Source: Luteolibacter sp. LG18
GTDB taxonomy: Bacteria; Verrucomicrobiota; Verrucomicrobiia; Verrucomicrobiales; Akkermansiaceae
Assembly (NCBI RefSeq): GCF_036322585.1
Contig: NZ_AP024600.1
Coordinates: forward strand, 5,739,343 to 5,803,342
Reading direction: 5' to 3'
Length of the DNA stretch: 64,000 bases
Position 1 is the stretch's first letter, and each line of letters opens with the position of its first letter. Made by a program: the position numbers and the translations under genes. Positions 35,765-44,074 of the stretch are shown here, one piece after another. The notes under the pieces are model-generated. The model was not told the DNA's origin. It made no database searches and was given only the letters and a program-made list of their open reading frames with translations.

Positions 35765-37531
35765 ATGCCAGTTCACATGGAATCCACCTCGTCACCCACC
35801 CAGCAGTCCGGAAAGGCACGGACATTGGCGTTATATGGCCTGTCCATCCTGATTCTGGCGGCTCCGGTCCTGGTAAGCATCGCTGGCCAGATCCGCTCGA
35901 ATTTCAAGGACCATTCATCACGTCCTCCCCGCGAAGCCTTCGAGACCTCGACCACGAACCTCCAGCAACACAGTTGGTGGAGCAACACCGGGCGTGACAG
36001 CGACACGCCGATGTATATCGGCGTCGTGGGTGCCTGGCCCGAGGACAACGCGCCGTCCAACACCAAGGAAACGCCCCGCCTCCAGCTTTCCGAGAGGATC
36101 TGCGTCCGCTTCCGCGATCTAGATGGATGGCTGCTTCGCCTGTTGGCCTACGAGCGCATCGATGGCCAAGAGGCGTTGACGCTGGAGGAAAAGGACAAGG
36201 AGCCCTACCTTCTCGTCAACTACGCGAAAAGCGTTCTCAAACTCCCCCTGAAAACCGGCGGCAAGGGGGTGCCCGTCTCATTGGAAACGGACGATGCCAG
36301 GAAGGAGAAGAACGATCGCGCGCAGAAGCGCTTCAGCACCCTCTTCTTCCACTGCCGGGAACGAATGTATCCCATCATCAACGGCCTCCACCTGACCGGC
36401 TATCACCCCATCAACGCCCAGGACAGCGGCGTCTACTGGCCAGCCAGCGCCCAAGGACCAAGTCCCGATCCGGACCGGTCCGACGATCTCGTCTTTGAAA
36501 TCAACCCGGACGACTCCCCGGAAGTCGACAGGACGAACTTCGAGAAACTCACGCGGAGCATCGGCATTTCGAAAAAGGTGCACATCACCCTGGGCATTCC
36601 GGTTCCCGGCGGCGACCCGTTGGTGTCCCCTTCGATCGTCCGCCCTGACGGGGCAACTCCAGCCCAACAACCGAAGCTCGTCCTCGTCCCCGGCTGGAAG
36701 GTGGCGTGGGTCATCGCGACCTTCGGGCTGATCTTTTCCCTGATGATCTACCTGTCCCTCAAGACAAACATCCTGAGATCCTGCAACATGAGACGACGCC
36801 CTGATGGCAGATGTCAACTCAGCCTCAGCCACTTCCAACTGGCATTCTGGTTCGTCATCATCCTCGCCTCGTTTCTCTACCTGTGGCTGATGATTGGAGC
36901 CGTACCGGTGCTCTCGGACACGGCCCTTTACCTGACCGGCATCGCTCTCGCGACCGCGACGGGTTCCGCCGCCATCTCCTCGATCAAGAACACCGACTCC
37001 CAGCTCGAAGCTTACAACGCCTCCATGGCCAACCGCAGCGGTATGCCCGCCGCCAAACTCTTGGAACTGGTCAAAGGCTTCGCCACCGCAGCGACCGAAA
37101 AATGGCAGTTGGCCATCAAGGAGAGCAAGCCGCCTGAAGAAATCGAGCCCCTGCTTCAGGATCATCTCGAATACCAACGGCAGTTGGAGTACCTTCGCCA
37201 CGCGAAATTCCAGCGCTGCCTGGTGGACCTGCTCAGCGAGAATGGAGAAATCACCCTCCACCGCTTCCAGATGATGGCCTGGACCTTGGGATTGGGTCTC
37301 GTGTTCGTCACGAGTGTCCTCGGAAAGCTGGCCATGCCGGATTTCTCCGCCACGTTGTTGGCTCTGATGGGGCTTTCCGCTGGTGCTTACCTGGGCTTCC
37401 GGATTCCCGAGGCTGGCACGGTGGTCAAAACCCTGACCAGCCGGAACGCCCTCGACGAGGAGGCGCCAAAAGTCACCGAAGCCCGGACCACGAACCCCAA
37501 CGAGCCCCATGAGAAAAGCCCGAACCCGTGA
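35765..37531 (+). CDS. Large hypothetical membrane protein with two related membrane units
   Basis: 588 residues from ATG 35765; an in-frame ATG at 35777 is an alternative. An N-terminal helix (LALYGLSILILAAPVLVSIA) leads to a soluble region (about 45-312). A second helix near 315-335 (VAWVIATFGLIFSLMIYLSL) precedes two similar units. Unit 1 is SHFQLAFWFVIILASFLYLW then LYLTGIALATATG; unit 2 is HRFQMMAWTLGLGLVFVTS then LLALMGLSAGAYLG. Both have FQ(L/M)xxW, a helix, then an L-x-G helix, which suggests an internal duplication. No function recognised. The DNA just upstream (35690-35760) is AT-rich compared with the surroundings. Confidence 0.75.
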   Translation: MPVHMESTSSPTQQSGKARTLALYGLSILILAAPVLVSIAGQIRSNFKDHSSRPPREAFETSTTNLQQHSWWSNTGRDSDTPMYIGVVGAWPEDNAPSNTKETPRLQLSERICVRFRDLDGWLLRLLAYERIDGQEALTLEEKDKEPYLLVNYAKSVLKLPLKTGGKGVPVSLETDDARKEKNDRAQKRFSTLFFHCRERMYPIINGLHLTGYHPINAQDSGVYWPASAQGPSPDPDRSDDLVFEINPDDSPEVDRTNFEKLTRSIGISKKVHITLGIPVPGGDPLVSPSIVRPDGATPAQQPKLVLVPGWKVAWVIATFGLIFSLMIYLSLKTNILRSCNMRRRPDGRCQLSLSHFQLAFWFVIILASFLYLWLMIGAVPVLSDTALYLTGIALATATGSAAISSIKNTDSQLEAYNASMANRSGMPAAKLLELVKGFATAATEKWQLAIKESKPPEEIEPLLQDHLEYQRQLEYLRHAKFQRCLVDLLSENGEITLHRFQMMAWTLGLGLVFVTSVLGKLAMPDFSATLLALMGLSAGAYLGFRIPEAGTVVKTLTSRNALDEEAPKVTEARTTNPNEPHEKSPNP

Positions 37532-37542
37532 AGCCGGTCACC

Positions 37543-38079
37543 CTATCTCCGGCGCTCACGTTCGATCTCGCCGATGAGCTGCTCACGCTGCTGGCGATGG
37601 CGGCTCCTTCCGTCCCGGAAGGCCGATGACTTGGACAGGCCGCTGACCAGATTCATGAATCCGATGCAGGAAAAGAGCAGGCCGAACAATGGGAAATAAC
37701 CCACCGTGTTGTTGCTGAGGAACAAGGCGAGGACGATTCCACCGAGGATAGCCGCCAAGCTCCCGATCACGGATCCGATGGCCGAGGGTTCATACAGTCC
37801 GCCGTTCTGGCCGCGAACGAGCAGGGATTGCCTGCGGGCTTCCCACTCCCGATCGACGCGCTCAAGGTCGTTCTGGAGTTCGATCACCTTCAAGTTTCCC
37901 GCGATCCGGTCGGTGGCGCGCTCGAGCTTCTCCAGCACGCGGGTGTGGGTGGCGGTGACGTCACGGACAACCTCCAGCTTGGAATGGCAGTAGTTGCAGG
38001 TGAGGAAGCGGACATCATCGCCAACCTGCAAGTCCGAGCCACAGCCGTTGCAACAGAGTTTGATCACTTGGGGGACCAT
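37543..38079 (-). CDS. Zinc-ribbon, coiled-coil membrane protein
   Basis: 178 residues. The N-terminal CNGCG...CNYCHSK (Cys10-X2-Cys13 and Cys28-X2-Cys31) is a zinc-ribbon. A predicted coiled coil (about 48-90, LERATDRIAGNLKVIELQND) precedes two membrane helices (SAIGSVIGSLAAILGGIVLALFL and YFPLFGLLFSCIGFMNLVSG) and a basic tail. Its 3' end is 11 bases from the convergent membrane protein gene. No known function. Confidence 0.75.
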   Translation of the reverse strand: MVPQVIKLCCNGCGSDLQVGDDVRFLTCNYCHSKLEVVRDVTATHTRVLEKLERATDRIAGNLKVIELQNDLERVDREWEARRQSLLVRGQNGGLYEPSAIGSVIGSLAAILGGIVLALFLSNNTVGYFPLFGLLFSCIGFMNLVSGLSKSSAFRDGRSRHRQQREQLIGEIERERRR

Positions 38080-38234
38080 TGGCGTTGATCGAAGCAGATT
38101 CCGCGGCGGAGGGCACTTGGAATTGAGATGCTATTTTTGAAGGCGGATGACTTCGCGGGCCTCTTCCAAAAGATCGCGAGAAAAACTCCGCCTCCCTGAA
38201 GACCTTCCTCGGCTGAAGCCTCAACTCCTCACGA

Positions 38235-38268
38235 AAAAGGCCCCGCCGGAGAACCGGCGGGGCCTTTT
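38235..38268 (-). terminator. Terminator after ahcY
   Basis: A perfect 15-bp stem AAAAGGCCCCGCCGG / CCGGCGGGGCCTTTT with an AGAA loop lies 12 bases after the ahcY stop. On the minus strand it ends in a T-run, so it terminates ahcY; it could also work in the other direction. Confidence 0.9.
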
Positions 38269-38279
38269 GGGAAAACGCT

Positions 38280-39722
38280 TCAGTAGCGGTAGTGCTCCGG
38301 CTTGTACGGGCCTTCCACCGGGACGCTGATGTAATCGGCCTGGTCCTGGGTGAGGACGGTGAGCTTGGCCCCCACCTTGGCGAGGTGGAGGCGGGCGACT
38401 TCCTCGTCGAGCTGCTTCGAGAGCACCTTCACCTCACCGGCCTTGTTGGTGGCGCGGTTCTTCCAGAGGTCGATCTGGGCGAGGGTCTGGTTGGTGAAGC
38501 TGTTCGACATCACGAACGACGGGTGGCCGGTGGCGCAGCCGAGGTTCACTAGGCGGCCTTCGGCGAGCATGTAGATGCTGTTGCCGGTCGGGAACGTGTA
38601 CTTGTCGACCTGGGGCTTGATGTTGTTGCGCACCACGCCGGCGGCGTTGTTGAGCTTGTCGATCTGGATCTCGTTGTCGAAGTGGCCGATGTTGCAGACG
38701 ATGGCCTGGTCCTTCATCTTCTCCATGTGCTCAAGGCGGATGATGTCCTTGTTGCCCGTGGTGGTGACGTAGATGTCGCCCCAGCCGAGGGTGTCCTCGA
38801 CGGGCAGCACGCGGAAGCCTTCCATCGCGGCCTGCAGGGCGCAGATCGGATCGACTTCGGTCACGACAACCTGGGCACCCTGGCCGCGGAGGGCTTGGGC
38901 GCAGCCCTTGCCGACATCACCGTAGCCACAGACCACACCGACCTTGCCGGAGATCATGACGTCGGTGGCGCGCTTGATGCCATCGACGAGCGACTCGCGG
39001 CAGCCGTAGAGGTTGTCGAACTTCGACTTGGTGACGGAGTCGTTCACGTTGATCGCGGGAACGAGCAGCGTGCCGGCCTTCGCCATCTGATAGAGGCGGT
39101 GGACACCAGTGGTGGTTTCTTCCGAAACGCCCTTCCAGTCCTTCACGATGGTCGCGAAGATGCCCGGCTGTTCGGCGTGGACCTTCTTGAGGAGGTCCTT
39201 GATGACCTGCTCCTCGTGGGAACCGGACGGGGTGTTGACCCAGTCGGAACCGTTCTCGAGTTCGTAGCCCTTGTGGATGAGGAGGGTCGCGTCGCCACCG
39301 TCATCGACGATGAGTTCCGGGCCGAGGCCGGCCGGATTGACGAGGGCCTGCCAGGTACACCACCAATACTCTTCCAGCGTCTCGCCCTTCCAGGCGAAGA
39401 CGGGGATGCCGGCGGCGGCGATGGCCGCGGCGGCGTGGTCCTGGGTGGAGAAGATGTTGCAGGACACCCAGCGCACTTCAGCACCGAGCTCGACGAGGGT
39501 CTCGATGAGCACGGCGGTCTGGATGGTCATGTGCAGCGAGCCCATGATGCGGACGCCCTGGAGCGGCTTCTCCGGGCCGTACTTGGCGCGGGTGGCCATC
39601 AGGCCCGGCATTTCGTGCTCGGCGATTTCAATCTCCTTGCGGCCGAATTCGGCGAGGGAGATGTCGGCGACTTTGTAGTCGGCGGCGGCCTTCGGGGCCG
39701 GGGCGAGTGTGGAGGAAGACAT
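38280..39722 (-). CDS. ahcY: Adenosylhomocysteinase (S-adenosylhomocysteine hydrolase)
   Basis: 480 residues. Motifs are MATRAKYGPEKPLQGVRIMG, GSLHMTIQTAVLIETL, NVNDSVTKSKFDNLYGCR, the NAD-binding GYGDVGKGCAQALRGQGA and the C-terminal KYRY-type ending (PYKPEHYRY). It splits S-adenosylhomocysteine to adenosine and homocysteine, using bound NAD, and closes the SAM cycle with MetK. It lies downstream of metK and the four-helix-bundle cassette on the same strand, and is followed by a strong terminator. Confidence 0.97.
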   Translation of the reverse strand: MSSSTLAPAPKAAADYKVADISLAEFGRKEIEIAEHEMPGLMATRAKYGPEKPLQGVRIMGSLHMTIQTAVLIETLVELGAEVRWVSCNIFSTQDHAAAAIAAAGIPVFAWKGETLEEYWWCTWQALVNPAGLGPELIVDDGGDATLLIHKGYELENGSDWVNTPSGSHEEQVIKDLLKKVHAEQPGIFATIVKDWKGVSEETTTGVHRLYQMAKAGTLLVPAINVNDSVTKSKFDNLYGCRESLVDGIKRATDVMISGKVGVVCGYGDVGKGCAQALRGQGAQVVVTEVDPICALQAAMEGFRVLPVEDTLGWGDIYVTTTGNKDIIRLEHMEKMKDQAIVCNIGHFDNEIQIDKLNNAAGVVRNNIKPQVDKYTFPTGNSIYMLAEGRLVNLGCATGHPSFVMSNSFTNQTLAQIDLWKNRATNKAGEVKVLSKQLDEEVARLHLAKVGAKLTVLTQDQADYISVPVEGPYKPEHYRY

Positions 39723-39752
39723 AAGCGTTTTGGTGGTGGTGGTTGGAGACGT

Positions 39753-40212
39753 AAGACTGGAAGAAGTAAGAAGTAAGATCAGAAGAAGAGGGAGAGAAGA
39801 GCGTTGAACATGCCTCCACCGCCGAGTTTCTTGCGGAGACCTTCGATCATCGAAGAAATCTCGCGAGCCTCTTGGATAAGGGGGGCGGCAGCCTCTTGGG
39901 TGAAGACTCCGGCGCGAAGGCCGATGTAGAGTTGGGTCCGGAGTTCTCCCGCAGAACCTTTGGCGATCGCAAGGAAACGTCGGAACTCTTTGTCGCTTTC
40001 TCGCTCGGCCCCTTCCGCGATGTTGGAAGGAACCGAGATGCAGCAGCGAGCCATCTGATCGCGAAGAGCGAACAAGCGGATGGAGTCGATGAGTTCCAAA
40101 ACCGACACCGCAAGCCGCGAGCTGCGTTTCCAGACCTCAAGATCTTCAAACTTGTGCTGCGGCATGAGGCTCCTTTCTTCCTCTTCTCTTCCTTCTTACT
40201 TCTTGAAGTCTT
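39753..40212. mobile_element. Four-helix-bundle gene cassette with inverted-repeat ends
   Basis: Left end AAGACTGGAAGAAGTAAG (39753-39770) is the inverted counterpart of CTTACTTCTTGAAGTCTT (40195-40212), with 16 of 18 positions matching. Polypurine and polypyrimidine tracts continue the symmetry inward (about 39771-39799 and 40173-40194). The single gene between them reaches into the left inner tract with its last codons. No transposase and no clear target-site duplication. It separates metK from ahcY. Confidence 0.6.
39779..40165 (-). CDS. Four-helix bundle protein (S23/TIGR02436 family)
   Basis: 128 residues from ATG 40165 (MPQHKFEDLEVWKRSSRLAV). Family pattern: FEDLEVWKRS, then LRDQMARCCISVPSNIAEGAER and EFRRFLAIAKGSAGELRTQL. 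Its relatives include proteins from intervening sequences in 23S rRNA genes (S23), but most are orphan genes of unknown function. The final residues NALLSLFF overlap the inner repeat tract. It sits between metK and ahcY on the same strand. Confidence 0.92.
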   Translation of the reverse strand: MPQHKFEDLEVWKRSSRLAVSVLELIDSIRLFALRDQMARCCISVPSNIAEGAERESDKEFRRFLAIAKGSAGELRTQLYIGLRAGVFTQEAAAPLIQEAREISSMIEGLRKKLGGGGMFNALLSLFF

Positions 40213-40225
40213 GCTTCTGTGAGCT

Positions 40226-41392
40226 TCAGCGAACGGCCTTCTTCAGAGCCGCGGCCTTGTCGGTACGCTCCCAGGTGAGGTCCTCGTCGTCCTTGCCGAA
40301 GTGGCCGTAGTTGGTGGACTTCGAGTAGATCGGGCGGAGCAGGTTGAGCTGCTTGATGATGTCGGCGGGCTTGAAGGAGAAGACCTTCAGGATGCCGGCG
40401 AGGATGTCGGCGTCGGGCTTGGTGCCGGTGCCGAAGGTGTCGACATGGACGCTGACGGGAAGCGGGTGGCCGATGGCGTAGGCGAACTGGACTTCGCAAC
40501 GCTTGGCGAGGCCGGCGGCGACGACGTTCTTGGCGACCCAGCGGCCCATGTAGGCGGCGGAGCGGTCGACCTTGGACGGGTCCTTGCCGGAGAAAGCACC
40601 GCCACCGTGGCGGCCGGTGCCGCCGTAGGTGTCGACGATGATCTTGCGGCCGGTGAGGCCGGAGTCACCCTGCGGACCGCCGATCACGAAGTTGCCGGTC
40701 GGGTTGATGAGGAACTCGGTGCCCTTGAGCATGTTCTTCGGAAGGACTTTCTTGATGACCTTCTCGATGCAGAATTTCTCGATCTCGGCGTGCTCCACAC
40801 CCGCAGCGTGCTGGGTGGAGATGACGACGTTGACGATGCGGGTCGGCTTGCCGTCGACGTACTCGACGGACACCTGGGACTTCGCGTCCGGGCGGAGCCA
40901 TTTCACCTTGCCGGACTTGCGAATCGCGGTGAGCTCGCGGCCGAGGCGGTGGGCGAACATGACCGGGGCGGGCATGAGCTCCGGCGTTTCGTCGCAGGCG
41001 TAGCCGAACATGATGCCCTGGTCACCCGCGCCCTGCTCGGCGGTCTTCTTGCCCTTGGCCTTCTTCGCGTCCACGCCCTGGGCGATGTCCGGGGACTGGC
41101 CGGTGAGGTAGTTGTTGATGAAGATCGTGTCGGCGTGGAAGACGTCGTCGTTGTTGGTGTAGCCGATGCCGCGGACGGCCTGGCGGACGATGGCTTCGAA
41201 GTCGAGCTTGGCGGTGGTGGTGAGCTCGCCGGCGATGACGACGACATTGCTCTTCACCAGGGTTTCGCACGCCACGCGGCCCTTCGGGTCCTGCGCGAGG
41301 ACGGCATCGAGGATCGCATCGGAGATCGTGTCCGCCACTTTGTCGGGATGGCCTTCGCCGACGGACTCGGAGGAGAAAATGTAGGTGCTCAT
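40226..41392 (-). CDS. metK: S-adenosylmethionine synthetase
   Basis: 388 residues from ATG 41392 (MSTYIFSSESVGEGHPDKVAD); a longer frame exists, but this is the family start. Motifs are GEGHPDKVADTISDA, the GAGDQGIMFGYA hexapeptide region and GGGAFSGKDPSKVDRSAAY. It makes SAM from methionine and ATP. It is divergent from the ArsR-methyltransferase gene, with 57 bases between the starts, and followed by the four-helix-bundle cassette and ahcY. Confidence 0.97.
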   Translation of the reverse strand: MSTYIFSSESVGEGHPDKVADTISDAILDAVLAQDPKGRVACETLVKSNVVVIAGELTTTAKLDFEAIVRQAVRGIGYTNNDDVFHADTIFINNYLTGQSPDIAQGVDAKKAKGKKTAEQGAGDQGIMFGYACDETPELMPAPVMFAHRLGRELTAIRKSGKVKWLRPDAKSQVSVEYVDGKPTRIVNVVISTQHAAGVEHAEIEKFCIEKVIKKVLPKNMLKGTEFLINPTGNFVIGGPQGDSGLTGRKIIVDTYGGTGRHGGGAFSGKDPSKVDRSAAYMGRWVAKNVVAAGLAKRCEVQFAYAIGHPLPVSVHVDTFGTGTKPDADILAGILKVFSFKPADIIKQLNLLRPIYSKSTNYGHFGKDDEDLTWERTDKAAALKKAVR

Positions 41393-41412
41393 GCGGGAAT
41401 CGATTTTCGTAT

Positions 41413-41435
41413 CGTCAAATCGTGATGCGTTGATG
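41413..41435. promoter_or_regulatory. Candidate SahR-type operator between metK and the ArsR-methyltransferase gene
   Basis: Imperfect dyad symmetry centred on 41424: CGTCAA (41413-41418) opposes TTGATG (41430-41435) with partial pairing in between. It lies in the 57-base divergent space, so it could serve both directions. Assignment rests on position and on the TCAA-n11-TTGA symmetry, not on a known consensus. Confidence 0.4.
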
Positions 41436-41449
41436 TAATCGCTGGGCAC

Positions 41450-42367
41450 ATGGCGTCAATGCTCAAATCCCTGAAGCTCCTGGCCGATCCGACCCGGCTC
41501 CGCATCCTGATGCTGCTGGAGCGGGAGGCGTTGTCGGTGGCCGAGTTGCAGGAGATCCTGGGAATGGGCCAGAGCCGGATTTCCACCCAGCTATCCCAGA
41601 TGAAGACGGAGGAGCTGGTGGAGGACGAGCGCAGCGGAAAGAACAACATCTACTCCTGTGCCGCGGCTCCGGATCTGATGGAGGTCGCCCGGCTCGCGGC
41701 GAAGGAGGTGCGGGAGGTGGAGAAGGACGCGGCGGCGCTGCGGCACCTGGTTTCCAAGCGCAAGGACGCCTCGCGCGCCTACTTCGATGAACTGGCGGGG
41801 CGCTTCGGGCGCGACTACGTGCCGGGCCGCTCGTGGAAGGGGCTGGCGGAAGCGATGCTGCGGGTGCTGAACTACCGGGTGGTGGCGGACCTCGGAGCCG
41901 GTGAGGGCACGCTTTCCCAATTGCTGGCCCGGCGGGCGGAAAAGGTGATCGCGGTGGACCTTTCGCCGAAGATGGTCGAATTCGGCCGCGAGCTGGCAGT
42001 GAAGCACGGTCTACCGAACTTGGAATACCGTCTCGGCGACATCGAAGCGCCGCCGATCGAGGCCGGGACGGTGGATCTGGCGATCCTCAGCCAGGCCCTG
42101 CACCACGCCGAGCACCCACAGCGGGCGCTCGATGCGGCCTTCCGGATGCTGAAACCGGGCGGGCAGTTGATCGTGCTGGATCTGCTCCAGCACAGTTTCG
42201 AGGAAGCCCGGGAACTTTATGCCGACCGCTGGCTGGGTTTCGCCGAAAGCGATCTGGCCGGGATGCTGGAGAAGGCCGGGTTTGCCACCGTGGAGACGAT
42301 GGTGGCCGACCGCGAGCCGAACGCGCCTGGATTCCAGACGCTGCTGGGAGTCGCCAGCCGGAATTAG
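41450..42367 (+). CDS. ArsR-type regulator fused to a SAM-binding methyltransferase domain (SahR-like)
   Basis: 305 residues from ATG 41450 (a second ATG is at 41459). The N-terminal winged helix (LKLLADPTRLRILMLLERE, ELQEILGMGQSRISTQLSQM) lacks the metal-binding cysteines of ArsR. The C-terminal domain is a class I methyltransferase fold with the SAM motif VVADLGAGEGTLSQLLA and LRMLKPGGQLIVLDLL. In Deltaproteobacteria the SAH-responsive regulator SahR of this general kind controls metK and ahcY. Here the gene faces metK and ahcY, so the same role is plausible. Whether the domain still methylates or only binds SAM/SAH is not visible. Confidence 0.85.
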   Translation: MASMLKSLKLLADPTRLRILMLLEREALSVAELQEILGMGQSRISTQLSQMKTEELVEDERSGKNNIYSCAAAPDLMEVARLAAKEVREVEKDAAALRHLVSKRKDASRAYFDELAGRFGRDYVPGRSWKGLAEAMLRVLNYRVVADLGAGEGTLSQLLARRAEKVIAVDLSPKMVEFGRELAVKHGLPNLEYRLGDIEAPPIEAGTVDLAILSQALHHAEHPQRALDAAFRMLKPGGQLIVLDLLQHSFEEARELYADRWLGFAESDLAGMLEKAGFATVETMVADREPNAPGFQTLLGVASRN

Positions 42368-42411
42368 AGGGCGAAGTTGCAAAGCCGGATGGGCCGTGGC
42401 AACGATCGGGG

Positions 42412-43290
42412 GTGAATCAATCGCGATGGTTAGGCTGTGGGCTGGCACTGCTGGCGGTGGGGTGTTCGCCGGTGAAGCCCAAGGTTTCCCCTGCGCCTCA
42501 CCCCCGGGAACCGGTGACCGCCGCAGCCAAGCCGAAGGTCGGGTCAACGGCACCTACGCTCTCCCCCGCCCCGGTTGAGAGCGTGCCAGTGGCGGCCAGC
42601 CATCCCGCCGCCGCACCGCGCCACGTGGTGACCGGGGTGGGTGGAATATCCTTGGACGGGGTGGCGTTCGATTCGCGGACGCACCGGCTGGAGGTGGCGG
42701 ATCAAGCGGGCGGCCCGGGTTCGCAATGGGCGGACAGCCAGGCCGCGGGGCAGGCGCTGCATGGCATCGCGGCGATCAATGCCGGTTTCTTCACTCCGGA
42801 AGGCAGTCCGCTCGGGCTCGTGGTCACGGGCGGAACGGCGCGCGGTGGCTGGAACGGCGGCTCCTCGCTCGGCTCCGCCGTGTGGTATGAGGACGGCGGC
42901 GGACGCAGCGGCATCGCTCGGCGGGAGAAGATCGGTAGCGGCAGTGCGCGCGCCATGCGGGAACTGATCCAGGCCGGTCCGCTGCTGGTGGAACGGACCG
43001 AGGCGGTCGGTGGTCTCGACAACGTCAAATCCAGTCCGCGCTCGGTGCTGCTGTGGGACGGTGGCGCGCGCTGGCTGATGGCCCGCAGCGGAGCTTGCAC
43101 GCTGGCGGAGATTTCCCAAGCGCTAGCGGGCTCGTCTCCCGCCGGATGGCCGGTGGCGATGGCGATCAATTTCGACGGTGGTCGCTCCGCCGAACTGTGG
43201 ATTTCCAACAGCGTCTCCGGCGGCGGCACCTTCACCCGCCCGATTTGGAACAAGCCGGTTCGCAATTTCCTCGTCCTTAAATCCCGCTGA
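42412..43290 (+). CDS. Phosphodiester glycosidase family lipoprotein
   Basis: 292 residues from a GTG at 42412. A lipobox LLAVGC places the mature N-terminus at Cys18. A Pro/Ala-rich linker follows, then the NAGPA-like phosphodiester glycosidase domain: INAGFFTPEGSPLGL, IQAGPLLV and the C-terminal AINFDGGRSAELWI, all conserved in the family. It probably acts in the periplasm or outer membrane on a glycosyl phosphodiester; the substrate is unknown. It is followed two bases later by a related gene. Confidence 0.87.
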   Translation: MNQSRWLGCGLALLAVGCSPVKPKVSPAPHPREPVTAAAKPKVGSTAPTLSPAPVESVPVAASHPAAAPRHVVTGVGGISLDGVAFDSRTHRLEVADQAGGPGSQWADSQAAGQALHGIAAINAGFFTPEGSPLGLVVTGGTARGGWNGGSSLGSAVWYEDGGGRSGIARREKIGSGSARAMRELIQAGPLLVERTEAVGGLDNVKSSPRSVLLWDGGARWLMARSGACTLAEISQALAGSSPAGWPVAMAINFDGGRSAELWISNSVSGGGTFTRPIWNKPVRNFLVLKSR

Positions 43291-43292
43291 TC

Positions 43293-44039
43293 ATGTTGCC
43301 GCGTATTCTTCTCCTCCTCGCCACCGCCGCCATCGCCCACGGCGGTGAGTATTTCCGCTTCGATGCGAAAACCGCTCCGGGCGGTCGGGAAGGCACCTGC
43401 CACGGGTTCCTCTTCGACGAGAAGCGGGAAATGGTGCGGGTGGTGGACCGGGACAAGCCCGCAACCACCCAGGGGCAAACGCTGGGCGACGCCTTCGCCG
43501 CAATCGGCGCGGTCGCGGGGTGCTGCGCGGGCGTGACCAGCCCGGATGGCAAGCCGGTCGGGCTGGTGGTTTCGGATACCAAACAGATCTCCCCGCTCGA
43601 CACGGGAGTCAACGCCGGGGCGGTGGCGGTATTGAGGGCAGGCCGCCTTTCGGTGATGAAAGCCTCAGCGGTATCGCTCGACCAAGGCGTGGTGGTCCAG
43701 GCCATCCAGGCCGGGCCGCTGGTGGTGGATGGTGGCCAACCCGCCGCGGGACTGGACACGAAGATTTTCGCCCGCCGCAACGTCCTCCTGTCCTCCGGCA
43801 GCGGCCAATGGGCGATCGTGTATGTGCCGAGCGCCACCCTCGACGGACTGGCGCGGATGCTGGCGGACAAGACGATTTTCCCGAAGTTCCCGATCCAACA
43901 GGCGATGCTGCTGAGCACCGGACTGGAATCCAGCCTGTGGGTGGCCCGCAGCGAAAGCGCGCTGGCACTCTATCTGAAAGAGGTGAACCCGGTGCGGAGC
44001 GGGCTCGCCATCGTGCCGATTCCGGACAAACCGAAATAG
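43293..44039 (+). CDS. Diverged phosphodiester glycosidase-like protein, probably non-catalytic
   Basis: 248 residues with a signal peptide (MLPRILLLLATAAIAHGG). The frame shares the domain layout of the previous gene, with IQAGPLVVDGG in place of IQAGPLLV. The residues expected around the INAGFF motif are replaced by AVAGCCAGV, and the NFDGG-S motif by LSTGLESS. It lies two bases after its paralogue. An accessory or binding role is possible; loss of catalysis is inference from the missing motifs. Confidence 0.7.
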   Translation: MLPRILLLLATAAIAHGGEYFRFDAKTAPGGREGTCHGFLFDEKREMVRVVDRDKPATTQGQTLGDAFAAIGAVAGCCAGVTSPDGKPVGLVVSDTKQISPLDTGVNAGAVAVLRAGRLSVMKASAVSLDQGVVVQAIQAGPLVVDGGQPAAGLDTKIFARRNVLLSSGSGQWAIVYVPSATLDGLARMLADKTIFPKFPIQQAMLLSTGLESSLWVARSESALALYLKEVNPVRSGLAIVPIPDKPK

Positions 44040-44074
44040 GTGACCAATCCGTCACCAAAGGCCGGGATGGACAA

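Noticed and set aside
38015..38224. Minus-strand frame of 69 codons overlapping the zinc-ribbon gene start
   Set aside because: It overlaps a better gene, has no signal, motif or start context, and looks like chance in GC-rich DNA.
39723..39778. SAH riboswitch upstream of ahcY
   Set aside because: The 56-base space is mostly GGT repeats and the cassette end; no SAH riboswitch core could be found.
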